From Takakia lepidozioides (taxonomy: Eukaryota > Streptophyta > Takakiopsida > Takakiales > Takakiaceae), in assembly GCA_030704615.1 (NCBI GenBank), contig CM060733.1:3968001-4032000 (forward strand): 64,000 nucleotides of DNA, written 5' to 3'. Positions within the stretch are counted from its first letter, which is position 1; each line of letters opens with the position of its first letter. The position numbers were made by a program, and so were the translations under genes. Positions 10,303 through 22,053 of the stretch are shown piece by piece. The notes beneath the pieces were generated by a model, which saw nothing but the letters and a program-made list of their open reading frames with translations, was not told the DNA's origin and made no database searches.

Positions 10303-11456
10303 ATGAAGATCTACATGGGAGACAACTCAGTCCAGGAAGCTGTTGGCAAAGGCAACGTGGAGATATCCATGACAGTGGGAGTGAATGTCACTCGTGGAAA
10401 GTTGACTAAAGTTTTCTATGTTCTTGGCCAGCCCAAGAACATCTTCTCTGTAAGTAAGGCAACATCCCAAGGCTACAGTATCGAGTTTGAAAACACACTG
10501 TGCATAGTACAGCTAGAAGAAAGTAGTCGCGCATGTAATTCATAATAACCGATTGTACCAGCTACAGTGTAGCATAATGATGACGGTGGAAAATGCGCAG
10601 CTTGCAATTGGACACCAATCAAAGTATCGACTTGTGGCATCAACGATTGGGCCACTTGGGTGTTGAGAATGTCTAACTCTTATCGCAGCAGAAGCTTGTA
10701 GATGGGCTATCTGTAAGCAGTAAGGCAAAACTGGAGTTTTGCCAAGGTTGTGTGCTTAGTAAGCAACACAGAGAGCCTTTTCCAAAGGAGGGAGAATCAA
10801 GAGCGACTAAATTGTTGGGTATAGTTCACTTTGATGTTTGGGGACCAACCAAGTTGTCTTTTGGCGGTCTTAGGTATTTTGTGACATTCACTGACGATCT
10901 CTCTCGAAAGGTATTTTGCTACTTCATGAAGAGCAAATGAGAATGCTTCACAAAATTCAAGGAATTCAAGGCCTTTGCTAAAAGTCAAACAGAGAATAAG
11001 TTGAAGATTCTGAGAAGCGACAACAGTGGAGAATACACCTCCAAAGGGTTCATGAGTTTTCTCAAAGATCATGGTATCCAACATCAAACTTCTGTTCCTT
11101 ACACCCCTCAGCAGAATGGAGTTGCTAAGAGAGTCAATCGAACGATCGTGGAGTTGGCGAGATGTATGTTGCACAGCCAACAGAAGTTAAGCCCTAAGTA
11201 TTGGGCAGAGGCTGTAAGCACGGCAGCCTACCTCAAAGCAAGAAGTCCTCACAAGTCAGTGGGAGGAATGCCGCCAGAGGAAGCATGGAATAGAAAGAAA
11301 CCCTCGGTGAGTCATCTCAAAGTTTTTGGTTGTGAGGCCTATACACACAAACAACCTCAAACAAGAACCAAGCTTGAACCTAAGAGTACTAAATGTGTAT
11401 TTGTGGGGTACAGCTTGGATTCTAAGGGATACAGGTTGATTGAGGAGACAACTTAA
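10303..11456 (+). pseudogene. copia protease tail, GAG-pre-integrase and integrase (broken)
   Basis: After the first stop the polyprotein continues with several interruptions (near 10543, 10938 and 11454). Visible parts are the protease tail, a pre-integrase segment (WHQRLGHLGVENV, about 10630-10670), then the integrase core with HFDVWGP and LRSDNSGEY carrying the first two catalytic Asp. In the third motif (QQNGVAKRVNRT, near 11110) the catalytic Glu is replaced by Lys. That change alone should abolish strand transfer. A GKN-type C-terminal segment (VFGCEAY...CVFVGY) follows. Confidence 0.85.
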
Positions 11457-11832
11457 AAACTCATTTATCAGTCGAGATGTGGTTTTCAACGAAGGATCCA
11501 ATTTTAACGGTCATTCCAAATATGTCACTTCAGCGGGAGTTGACGATAAGACAGAAGTGATCGTGGAACCGGGAGTTATTACGAGAGACAAGGAGCATGA
11601 CGATGAGGATCAAGATGATCTTCAATTGAGGTCAGATTCAGATCCTCATACTCCTTCGGATTCCACTACCCCACAGGTTTCTGACATCATCGTGCCACAG
11701 ATCGAGCTCCATCATCAGTACCTAGTTTGTTGCAGGACGTACTGAGATCCAGGAGCAACAACCTATGGTGAGAAGATCAATCAGAATTGGAGTGCACCTT
11801 CGAAGCTCACTCATTTTGCTTGTATTGCAATT

Positions 11833-13381
11833 GTGGAAGAGCCACGAACCCTAACAGAAGCTCTTAAACGGGATGATGCAGAGCAGTGGGAGCGAGCAGC
11901 AAATGAGGAGTATTCTTCTCTCATGAAGAATGGGGCATGGGAGCTTGTGGAGCTTCCTAAAGGGAGAAAAGCCATTGGTAACAAGTGGGTGTTTAAACTC
12001 AAGAGGAACACCAATGGAGAGGCTGCAGGGAGATACAAAGCCAGGCTAGTAGCAAAGGGTTACTCTCATACGGGAGGGATAGATTACGAAGAAACTTTTG
12101 CTCTAGTGGCAAAATTTCCTTCTATCCGAACAATGTTGAGTATTGCAGCTTTGCATGATTTGGAGATTCACCAAATACATGTGCATTAACGAGAGCTGAA
12201 AGAGGATGTGTACATGTTGGAGCCGGAAGGATATGAAGATCCTGAGCACAGGGGGTTGGTTTGCAAGCTTCGCAAAACCATCTATGGGCTTAAGCAAGCA
12301 CCAAGGGTTTGGAATGAGAAGATAGATAGTTTTCTCAGGAAAAATGGGTTCAGAAGGTGTCAATCGGATTCAAGCATTTATGTGCGATCAGAATAGGAAG
12401 ATCAAAGTGGCGTTGCTCTGGCACTATATGTAGATGATCTGCTCATCTTCAGCAAAATGTCAAGGCTATCAACAAGGTCAATGAGTTTTTTTCTGCAGAG
12501 TTCAAAATGAAAGACCTAGGAGAGCTTGATATTTTTTGGGGGATTCAGGTGTCTGGAAGGGAGAAACAGATCATCAGTCTTGGTCAATCTCAATACATCA
12601 CAAAAGTGTTGAAGCGCTTTGGTATGGAAGAGTATAAACCACTCAACACACCTCTGGATGTTAATGGGAAGCTTTGCAAAAGTCAAGAGCCTAGTACAGA
12701 GGATGATATGGCTCAAATGGAGGGAATCCCTTACCGAGAAGCATTAGGTAGCCTCATGTATGCCATATATGCAACAAGGCCAGATATCTCTGCCGATATA
12801 GTGAGTCAATTCATACAAAATCTTGAACTTCATTGGAAGGGTGTCAAAAGGATTATGAGGTATCTCCAAGGGACTAAGGATTACTCGCTGCAATTTTCAG
12901 GAGAAGGGATTGAAACCGTTACTCTCTCAGGTTATTGTGACTCAGATTGGGGAGAAGATTTGGACACGAGGAAGTCCGCCACTGGGTATGCGTTCATTTT
13001 GAACAAGGGGGCCATAACCCAGAGCAGTAAGAGACAGCCTACTGTGGCCTTATCCACCACATATGCCAAATACATGGCTACTCAAGCCACCAAAGAAGCA
13101 ATGTGGTTGAGGAGGTTGCTGGGTGAGCTAGGGTTTTGTCAAAAGAGGCAACGGTGATTCAAAGCGACATTCAAGGTAGCCTTGCTCTCATCAAGAACCC
13201 TCTTCATCACAGCAGGATAAAACATATTGATATCAAATATTACTATGTGAGGGACATGGTGTCAGCAGGTGAAGTCCATTTCAACTATTGCCTTACCACC
13301 ACTATGGGAACAGTCCCTGGGCCCAAGCATTGGGAATTCATGGAAATGCTGGGTCTTAAGAGACAACTCAAGTGTGACTGA
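11833..13381 (+). pseudogene. copia reverse transcriptase and RNase H (broken)
   Basis: The RT begins with the AL(K)xxDAEQWxxAxxEE and NKWVFKLK signatures. It is interrupted at 12187 (TAA in the region that normally reads DVKTAFLNG), at 12394 and once more before 12507, and keeps the YVDDLLI catalytic motif near 12427-12450. It continues as KDLGELDIFWGIQV and YREALGSLMYA into RNase H (SGYCDSDWGED). The usual STEAEY motif is decayed to STTYAKY, removing an active-site acidic residue. A shift near 13137-13150 separates the tail (VIQSDIQGSLALIKNP, HSRIKHIDIKYY). Confidence 0.9.
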
Positions 13382-13388
13382 GTGGGAG

Positions 13389-13731
13389 TGTTGGCATTTA
13401 ACAGCCGCACTTGAGTTGAGCTCTATATAAGATTAGACTTAGATCTGTTAGGTGAAGGCATAGATAACTTTAGGAGTTGCACTGTTTAATCACTATATAG
13501 TTTCTCTGTAGTTCTCTCCACTGATTTAGGTACTGCTCAAGTATATCTGTGACTCAATTTCTCTCTATTTCATGTTCAATTCAGCGCTCAACTGTTCATG
13601 CAGTCATTGTCGTTCCATAGTGCTTTCTTCACAGTGTGAGAGAGAGTTTAGCCGATGTAGTCTTGTTCTTTTCAAGCTTGTATTATGTTGTCTTGCAAGA
13701 GATTAGATATGACAGATGCTTACGATTCACA
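13389..13731 (+). repeat. 3' LTR of the copia element
   Basis: It starts TGTTGGCA and ends GATTCACA, followed by the duplication GTCGT. A short purine stretch (GAGTGGGAG) just before it is the likely polypurine tract. A TATATAAG word near 13425 could be the promoter box and is not conserved in the 5' LTR, where an insertion occupies that place. Confidence 0.9.
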
Positions 13732-13789
13732 GTCGTAACCATTGGGCAAGCAGATTAAGAGAGATGAATATTTTAGTATCATGCTGCAG

Positions 13790-13863
13790 GTTGCACTAGC
13801 GGAGCTGGAAGGATTGCTGCTTACTCATCCTCAGATCATGGATGCGGCTGTAGTACCTTATGT
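13790..13863 (+). pseudogene. 4CL-like exon after the copia insertion
   Basis: After a TGCAG acceptor the sequence reads VALAELEGLLLTHPQIMDAA then VVPY, up to a GTTTGG donor. This is the 4CL segment that directly follows KGFQ in the enzyme family (usually VAPAELEALLxxHPxIxDAAVVP). With the exon at 8397 it re-forms one continuous 4CL exon-exon junction around the transposon-bearing intron. Confidence 0.8.
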
Positions 13864-14253
13864 TTGGAACTCCCTTTAACGGCTATTGTACTCTCCACTC
13901 ATGAGATAATTTGGATTCATTTTCCTGAGGAAATTCACATCAGTTTGTCCTTTATGGTTTCCATGGGGTTAGTTGCATTTCCATTGAGTGGGAGAACATC
14001 AAGCCATTTGTCATCTATGGCTTATGTACCACACTGTTTTGTTGAAACAACGTGCTTTGAAAAACTGTGTTGTTTATCTGACCACCAGAATACTCACTGT
14101 TTTCTGAGAGGATGGGCTTATGTCAGTATCAAGCTCAAAAAGTTTCATCTCTATGTGAAGACAACTTTATGAAACTAATCATTAATCAGGCACATACATG
14201 ATGTAACATTTTTGCTACCTCTTTGGTGCATTGTCGATGTTGGTATCTATTAG
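13864..14253 (+). other. 4CL-like intron
   Basis: Non-coding between a GTTTGG donor and a TTAG acceptor at 14250-14253. The open frame covering it has no motif. Confidence 0.5.
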
Positions 14254-14347
14254 CCTCGCGTATGATGAAGCTGACGAAGTTTATGTAGTGCGGTCACCTG
14301 AGAGCATTTTGACTGAAGACGATGTCAAGAGCTTCATAGCTGAACAG
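14254..14347 (+). pseudogene. 4CL-like exon remnant
   Basis: The readable part (from 14264) gives DEADEVYVVRSPESILTEDD and VKSFIAEQ, which matches the 4CL stretch after VVPYPDEEAGE. The family normally has a few more residues (IPMAF) before VVR, missing here. About seven extra bases (CGCGTAT) follow the first CCT and put a stop in the spliced frame. After AEQ the expected GT donor reads GC. The last exon with the TGK lysine motif was not found downstream, so the relic is truncated. Confidence 0.7.
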
Positions 14348-16660
14348 GCTCATGGACAAATAAGCCAATATCTTTTTGACCAAGCTGGCAGAGGTTGCCC
14401 TAAGTTCACACATCTTAGAGCATCCCTACTCTACGCCTCTATGGACCCCTGCACCCGTACTTCTCGTATACAGGGTGACGAGCCCTGGTCGCGCACGGCC
14501 AGGGTGACGACATACTAGCCTAGGGGGTCGTGGCAAGTTGCGGTGTAGGTTGGGCTCAACAAACCGCCTACCCGGCTGCGGTAAGTGCAGGGGTCCGTGG
14601 CAGCTATGGACGGATCTAAACAATCTAACTTCTTACTGGCAAAGCAAAGCTTAACCACTTCACAGGGCGATTTGCGTTTCCTAGTCCTACGTTTTGTTTA
14701 TGGGTTTTCTACGTCTTTAATCGTAATTGCCTTCCAAGTCTTTGTTTATTACTACTTCCTACATTCATGGACTCCCAACACGCTTATAGCCGGGACGAAC
14801 CTTCAAATCCCTTCACAAAACGAATTCCGAGCCCCGGGAGACGAGGATCATCTATCTCCCGCCCAATGCCCCCCCCCCCCCCCCAAATCCCGAGGTGGAT
14901 TAGTGTCCTACCTCCTAGGAAGGAACCGGATCCGCTTTCCCAAGTCAGTTTCTCCTGCTTAGAGCGATCCAAAATTCAACCTCAATGGTCAGTCCATTGG
15001 GTGAATGATAACAATTCAAACCTCTAGGTAATTCCCGAGATCTAATAAAACAATGGCCGTTCCTTGCCCCACCCCCCCCCCCCCCCCCCCCAGCGGCCGG
15101 GTACTTGACTTCAAATATCCTAGGTGGACGGGGGCGATACCTCCTTTAAAACATTGGTTTTTAAGTTAAGGGGGTCCGGATAAAATCCCTTAATAAAGGC
15201 GAATTACCCTACTGAATAGTAAAGAACAAATCATTAAAACCTTCTTACAAATGCATGAAATTCGTAGAAATAGAGAATCATCGTAGGATGCTGGAGCTAA
15301 CTAAATTACCCTCAAGGTACTAGGGGAACACCCTGGGAATGCCCTTTATGTCGGGAGCATTGGGGAACCGTTCTTCACTTGGGAGCGCCCCTAAATTCCT
15401 ATACCAAACCAATCAATAACGCATTAGCAACTTAAACCATCACCGGGCCAAGATGAATGAAATCTGCCGCTCATCAGTTTCTCATCTGATCGCCACCCTG
15501 GTGTATAAACAATGATTAAACATTCAGTGGGTCCCAGGGTCCATTCCCTGCGCCTCTTCTACCTACTTCCAATATAATCTGATTAATTTATGCAAGCAAC
15601 CAGCCTAGAACGAAGTTGGAACATGTCATCTTCTACCTTGTGAAACCCCTACCAAAGATTCTCTCCTCCATGTCTCTAGGCTCTTTCTCTCTGTCTGTGG
15701 CATCCACCCGTGAGCCGTGCTTTCACAAGCCCCGGAATACATATCAAACTGATGGCCTCACTGGGGCCTATCCAATGGTTCTAACCATTCCTTATCCTTT
15801 GCTAAAACACGCCCTCATTCCCATGCAAGAAGAACACCATGAATAGTGCACAAGAAATCAAAGGGAGAAAACCCCCCTTAAAATACCCGTCCCAGGGACC
15901 AACAGTCCCTGGTAGGGTCCGTCGTAATATCCAGCGGTTAAAACCGATACCCCGCGGCCAGCGCTACGTGGCGCGGCGTGATTGGCCCGTTGTCGGCACG
16001 GGTCTAGTGGGTAATAGCAGGCTCCGTCTCTGCCGCTCGTGTCATACCTACGCGGGCCCAGTTATGGCGCCTAGTGCAGCCACGCAGTGTGCTAGCAACC
16101 CGTACTTTGCTCTAGGGATCAACTCCCCCCACAGGGGAAGGCCGCGCCACCCGAGTTAAATGCGCCTTTCCATGGCGATTCTAGTCAATCTCCTTGGTTG
16201 ACCTCCAGCCCAAAGATGCCTAAGGCGCCGACACTTTAGTGCTGGGCTCTGCCTTTTTTGGCAGTTCTCTACAAAATAGCTTAACCACTTATAAAGCTAG
16301 TTAGCAACGCCTCCCATGGTCCTCTATGGCCAGGGGGCTTATGAACATAGATATGAACTTAATAATATGGAAATTTTGGCGAAATTCGCCGTCTCATGCA
16401 ATATGGCCATTGCCACTAAGCTAGAAAAGGAAATTTGACAAAAGCTTCGTCACTTCATGCAAGCTCGCCCTCTCCTTAAACATAATAATGGACATCTATC
16501 CCACGACGTAATTGGGTTAGATCCCTAAGGCCCCGTCTCCTGGGGCTTCACACCTGTGCTCTTCACACATGTATATAGAGATGCACACACATCCTCTTTG
16601 AAAGAGGGTTAGTTTTTATAGATTTTTAGCAAGCAATGGTATAAGGTCCCTTGTTGGAAC
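14348..16660. repeat. Unclassified GC-rich repeat-like DNA with poly-C runs
   Basis: Two long C runs stand out (about 14871-14884 and 15067-15090). A direct pair CAGGGTGACGA near 14475 and 14505 brackets a CCCTGG...CCAGGG stem. The words AGCTTAACCACTT occur near 14649 and 16279. I found no LTR pair, terminal inverted repeat or coding domain. The base composition and rarity of long open frames suggest an old or non-coding mobile element. Confidence 0.35.
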
Positions 16661-16663
16661 GAG

Positions 16664-16873
16664 CACTACAGGAAAAAATGGGGGGTTTTCGACGCCGCAG
16701 CGTCGTAAAACAGCCATTTTCAAGCCGGGGAAAAAACCAAATTTGCGACGTTCGGGTGTCGCAAGCCCGTTGCCAAAAAAACGTCGCAAATTTGCGACCA
16801 ATGGGGGTCGCAAATATGCGAAACCGCGATTTGCGACGCCGACGCGATTTGCGACGTCCGGACATCGGAAGAG

Positions 16874-16910
<37 letters not shown>

Positions 16911-17808
16911 CCTACTCTGGAATGTAGAATTAGCACCGTCCGGGGGTCGCAAAGTGCGACGCCCGGACGTCACAATTTAAGGGGGTACATTTGAGTTTAG
17001 GCGGGAAATTTTGAATTTCAAAAACTTGTTGACCATTGACTCCGGTTCTGTCTAATGGCGTCCACGTTATATCATTTCTAAGACACTACAAACTAACCAA
17101 CATACCTACGCTACATCTATGTATGATAAAAGCAATCTAAATATATATATATATATATACATATAAAGATTTATTTCAAGTTCATTTTAATGGGGTCTCT
17201 CTTGTGATATCAGGGAGTTGCAACCTCCACAGCCTTAGTGCCCAGCCCCAGCCCTAGCCCCATCATCGTCACCGTTGTTGTACCCCCCCACCGCCAGGCG
17301 CCCCAAACGACGTCCTTGTGTGGACTTAAGCTGACCACAACACCATTGCAAACCCCTGTGGCGACGCTGTTGCGACCCCCTGACGTCGCAACGTTGGGCG
17401 CCCCCATCGACGCTTTTGTGAAGTTGAGAGCCGTAAAGCCAAAAAAAAAAAAAAAAAAAAAAAAACTCCTACTGTGGTGATGCTGTTGCGATGCCCTGAC
17501 GTCGCAGAGGCGCTGGGGCGCCCTTAGTGACGCTTTAGCAACGACGAGGCGTCGCAACGTCCAATTTTTTATTTTTTATTTTTCCCTTGGATTTCCGACG
17601 CCGGGGCGTCGCAAGAAAAAAAATCCGTCGCAGCGAGAGCCATCTTTCCCCCTTTATGCCACCTTACGACGGCTAGGCGTCGTAATGGTGTCGCAGCGGG
17701 GGATTGCGACGCCGGGACGTCGCAAAAAAACGTCGCGGGCTCAGCGCCGCGTTGGACGTGGGGGCGCGGCTGGCGTCGTAAACCCCCCCCCCCCCATTTG
17801 CTGTAGTG
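16664..17808. mobile_element. Non-autonomous CACTA (En/Spm-type) element
   Basis: The left end is CACTACAGGAAAAAATGGGG; the right end is the complement of CACTACAGCAAATGGGGGG. The 3-bp flanks are GAG and AAG, an imperfect target duplication. The interior is crowded with GCGACG/CGTCGC words in both orientations near both ends (for example TTGCGACG and CGTCGCAA). This is typical of the subterminal sites bound by CACTA transposases. It also has A runs at about 16875-16908 and 17440-17464 and a TA microsatellite near 17140. No transposase is encoded. Confidence 0.85.
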
Positions 17809-17811
17809 AAG

Positions 17812-20130
17812 CTTGAACAACAAATGAAACAAATGAATTCAAAAGTCAAGATAGTATGGTAAGTCACCTTCTGAAACAAGAGGTGTTTGGGATGCACTAA
17901 ATCGCTCGGTAGAATGGTACTCAATTCTGGTCCTCCTCCAGCACTTCTACTCGTCTTCAAGTCTCCCACTTCATGGAGCGCTTCCTCTACTTCTTGCCTC
18001 AAATGGCCACGAGGTCTTGAGCTAGGACTATCATGCTCTCACTATGCTTGCTTCTATTACTAGAGAGCTACAAGCTCAACTCTCTAGGAACTAGCTCCCT
18101 AAAGCTCAAAACTAACTACACAAACAAGAGGCCAAAACAAGGAAATGAGACTAGATTGAGGAACAAGAGGAGCCTGCTCTTCTTTTATTGTGTTTTTGGG
18201 GCCTCTTAAACTAGTGAAGGATAGTCTTAAACTATTCTTTCCTACATGAGTCTATAATTTAAAAACGATAGAACACCATAAAATAATAACCATGGATGGA
18301 AAACCTTGGTGTTAATGATAAATCTGGTTTTTCATCCATCCAATAGATGACCAGTTGGCGCTAGGTTGTCTTCTCATCCCTCCAGCTTGCAGGTCGAATT
18401 TCCAGTTTTCATCCATTGGATGAACTAGAATTCCATTTAATCGCCTTTCGTAACTACATCCGGCGTGATAATTTGATGCCGTCTCTCATCACCTCCAAAA
18501 ATCCTTAAACTTGGTGACAAATTATTATTAAATGGTCCGTAGCTGTCTGTAAAATCTCAAAGGAATCGAGGAAGAAAAGCCATACCTTTGGTTGGTTTCC
18601 ATTGTTTCGCCATATAGGCATTCTGACGCTTTTTGGCAGTAAAAATACTGGTGGTGCCCTAGGGGGTCTTTGGCCGTGCCACGGGTCACAGATCATCTGG
18701 AGTTTCCTCCTACATACTTTGCATCGCTGAGGAGTTCAAAACTTCGCCGGGAAGCTCCTTTATCCATCGTTTGCTCCGATGCAGCACTTGCTTTGTCGCG
18801 ATATTTCTTCGCTATACAGATTGTTTCCTCCAATTGCCAAGACTCCTCGCCGCGTGCTCCTACTGGACTTGACATGCGGGAGAATAGAGAGATCGCAAAC
18901 TGGAACAGTCGCCATGTATTGTTTCGAACAGGTGCATGTTGTCGTTACTGGTACCGAATTGGCAGCCTAACTCGCTGTCGATGCAGCTCCCTACGGTCAT
19001 TTTGACGCCAGAGCTCCTCCATGGTCGTCTCAGACATGATCTAAATTTCTACGTGCTTTACCAGCAATTCCCAGATAACTCGCAAACTGCCATGCTTTGG
19101 CAGTACAATGCCTAAAATGTCTGCCTTAAGATAAAAAACGATCTGAAAAGAAATTTGTACCAATATATGCATCTACACAGGGTCAAATTTGCCTCCAAAC
19201 GTACTACACCCTTGCCCCGCTACCGTATACGCCATCAAGGGCGGACACTGAACCGCCTTTCCTTCACTGAATCCGTATACGACATTCAGTGCCCTGAACT
19301 TGTCCCTCAACCAAGTCGTCCCGACCAGGGATATGTCAGAGAGCACCTAGGGCCCACCCCCAAAAGGGACAGTAGCCGCAAGGAGAAGTGGCTCTTAGTT
19401 ACGCCGGCCTCGGCCGGAGTCATCTCTCTCAGAGCGCACCTCCCAGCCTATCGCTTCCAATCTAGCTGCTGTGCGTCTGGCAGTGAAGGCAGGCGGTGGG
19501 TCCTGAACGTGATATGAGAACATCGCTGGAAACTCCAGCAAGGCAGGAACATATGATACAAGGGCGTAACGAGGGGCAAGGGTGTGGCTACGGGCAGCCG
19601 ACCCCTTCACACACCTTTCAAGAGTCCTGAACCAACCCATTCACAATAGCTATAGAGGGGCTATTTCAGTGAGAAGGGTGGGGATGCTCTGACTGGATTG
19701 CATGAAGAGGGGGTGGTGAGCTTGGTGAGATGGAGTTTATGGTTGGGGAGATGAAAACCACTTATAACCATTGACATCTCCAACCAGTTTGTGCAAAGTT
19801 TCCAATGTCTCTTGCCCTATATAGATATGAATACCATTTGCCTGAAGATTTGTCCCACATCAAATTGTTTCATTTGGTTAGTCAACCCCGAGAACTTGAC
19901 AGTGCCCAACTAAGGCATCTAGCAAAGTCCAGCCGCAAAAGGCTGGCTTGCATGCCCAGCCGCAATCCATTCACAATCCAAAACTGCATCATGCTGTCCA
20001 TCTCTTCATAAGAATTGAAGAGACCCCATCAACAAACTCACTATTCATCCCCTGTATTTTCTGGACGTTGTTCTCGAGTAGTGCGGAGCAACGCGAAGCC
20101 CTAGTTTTCAAAACTTGGAAAAGAACTACA
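17812..20130. other. No gene recognised; scattered repeat fragments
   Basis: Open frames of up to about 120 codons (18670-19005, 19155-19517) show no family motif. The stretch around 19370-19440 (CGCAAGGAGAAGTGGCTCTT followed by a Gly/Val-type GC-rich segment) resembles 25590-25650, so it is probably a dispersed repeat. Confidence 0.4.
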
Positions 20131-20133
20131 CAT

Positions 20134-20271
20134 GGGCCGGTAGCTCAGCTGGTAAGTGCACAGTGTGCCACCTTGGTACGGTATTCAAACCCATTGCCCT
20201 AGCCGGTGTATGGATTGTTCAAGGCGGAATGTCTGGGCTTATTCGTTCTGTAGGTCTCACCAAAAAAAAAA
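20134..20271 (+). mobile_element. tRNA-headed SINE
   Basis: A polymerase III box A (TAGCTCAGCTGG) at 20141 is followed about 40 bases later by a box-B-like word (GGTATTCAAACC), then a unique body and an A run at 20262-20271. The layout is that of a tRNA-derived SINE. It cannot be a working tRNA because the acceptor stem halves do not pair and the body continues well beyond tRNA length. Confidence 0.65.
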
Positions 20272-22053
20272 CCTTCCCTCACACTAAAACATTATAATCT
20301 TGAGAAATCTACGGTAAATTTCTCCCAGATTTGATGTGTGGATGTAGTATGTAGTAGGTAGGTTCCACTTTTGTAAGGTTCACTTTTCTGGATGTAAATA
20401 GGTAGGTAAATAGACTCAATTTATTAGGTAGAGGTAAGTGAATTCTGGTTTAAAAAAAGAGCATGCAGGTTAACCCGCTAATTGTGTGAGCGAGCATAGA
20501 AGAAAACCATAACTTTTAAAAATTCCAGCGGGGGAGTCCCCGCGTATTTATGTGAATTTAGTGAGAGCACACATTTCATATGGTAGTACTAGGATTTGGA
20601 GAGAAAAAATCACTTCATAAAACAGCTTTTGTACAAGTCCATGTCAAATAGGTAGAGAGAGATGACTCTGGCCCTAAAGAGCCATTCACCTTGTGGCTAC
20701 TCCCTTTGAGAGGTGGGCTCTTTATAAATAATAGTAGGACCGAATATTTTAGGAGGGCATTGGTTGGTAATGGGCATGAGGATTAGATGGACTGAATTGT
20801 ATCTCCAGTTTTGTAGATTACTACTGAAGTGATCTTTGTCATGAAAATGCAACTAAAGGAGTTTGTACCCATTGCTACCAGTAGGTGTCCTTTCTTCTTA
20901 GTGGGGCATAAAAGTAAGTGTTCAGAGTTGTTCCCTGTTGTCTGAAATATGTGGTTGTGGCCTCTTCTATGTGAGGCTGTGGTCGAAGCTCTGCTCTGCT
21001 CGTGGTGTCCAAGCTGACGTGATCGTTCGCTTCCAAGCAATTTTAGCTTCACAAAGTGATTTCCCCTGGTGCTGAGAAGTTTCTGGCAACATTCTACACA
21101 TCCAGATGAAGTGACTGCTGAATGGTTGATGCCAGGCAGAGTGCCTTGGTGGAAGTTCCAAACAAGGCACCTCCAACATGGCACTCAAAATCTGTCACTT
21201 CGGACAATTAACTATCTTCAATTCCCCAAACTCTTGGCACTCCGAAAGCCTCAATGTCAGGGTAGTGCAGTGAAAGATTACCATCTCCCATCTACAAACC
21301 TTAACCAAATGTCCAACAATTCTAATGTCTCACACCACTCAAAATCTGCGAGGAGGTTAATTTTCTAACTCCAATTCACTAACTTCTCCTACCCCTACTG
21401 CTAGGCAGCACCTTACCTCTCTTGGCATAGCATCAACACATTTCCATCTTCCACTCGAAGCAATTCCATCTCAAAAACCGAAGCAATTTCATCTCAAAAG
21501 CTGCAAGCATAGTGCAATACGAAAGCAAAAGAATATGTCTGGTTTTTACCTGTAGCTGCATTGCCAAAATTGCTGACAAAGCATCTTAAAAGCCTAGCAT
21601 TGAAAAGCTACTGTGCAGCACTTCCCACTTTTGCGAAAGCAGTGATCAGTCGTGTTAATCCAATCATATTGGTACATACAGTACAATGTAAGAGAATGTT
21701 GAACCCAACATTCAACTGGTTGTCGATGTGGCGACTGCGTTTGAACGTTCACCATGCGCCCAGCCATCTTTGGAGGTCAGGGGACGCTTATCTGCAAGTC
21801 CCCGGGGCAATGCACCTAGTGCGATCACGGTATTTACCAAGTGTTTCGTATGACAAAGGCAGAAAGGACTGGAAGTGGATCTAACTCCAAGCCTGAAAAA
21901 AATATCCTCTACAGTCCAATATCTATCTCTCTATGTACAATCCCTCAACGAGTGTCAGGGCTTCATTTCCGTATCTACTTGTGTGAGCTTAATTGATCGT
22001 ACTCAAAGGTCCAAGCTGTGCAACTAACACACCAAATAACAACCGCGCGTTGC
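20272..22053. other. No recognisable gene
   Basis: Mostly unique-looking non-coding DNA. Overlapping opposite-strand frames at 20783-21368 have no motif. This may include the 3' flank of the small gene at 22054. Confidence 0.4.

Larger units (their letters stand above)
9033..13731 (+). mobile_element. Degenerate Ty1/copia LTR retrotransposon
   Basis: Direct LTRs (380 and 343 bp, each TG...CA) bracket gag, protease, integrase, reverse transcriptase and RNase H in copia order. The insertion is flanked by a perfect 5-bp duplication GTCGT (9028-9032 and 13732-13736). The LTRs differ by substitutions and by indels, the larger near the start of U3. The coding region carries several stops and shifts, so the copy is old and dead. 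It sits in an intron of the 4CL-like relic, in the same orientation. Confidence 0.95.

Noticed and set aside
16616-16994. Open frames of about 110 codons with poly-Phe or poly-Lys
   Set aside because: These are translations of the A run and the GCGACG repeats inside the CACTA element.
18693-18875. Possible trihelix/MYB-like fragment on the minus strand
   Set aside because: Only a weak WxLEETxxIAKKYRD resemblance, with no second helix pattern and no neighbouring exon.
20141-20200. Possible tRNA gene (box A and box-B-like words)
   Set aside because: The acceptor stem halves do not pair, no anticodon arm of proper spacing can be placed, and an A-tailed body follows. It fits a SINE better.
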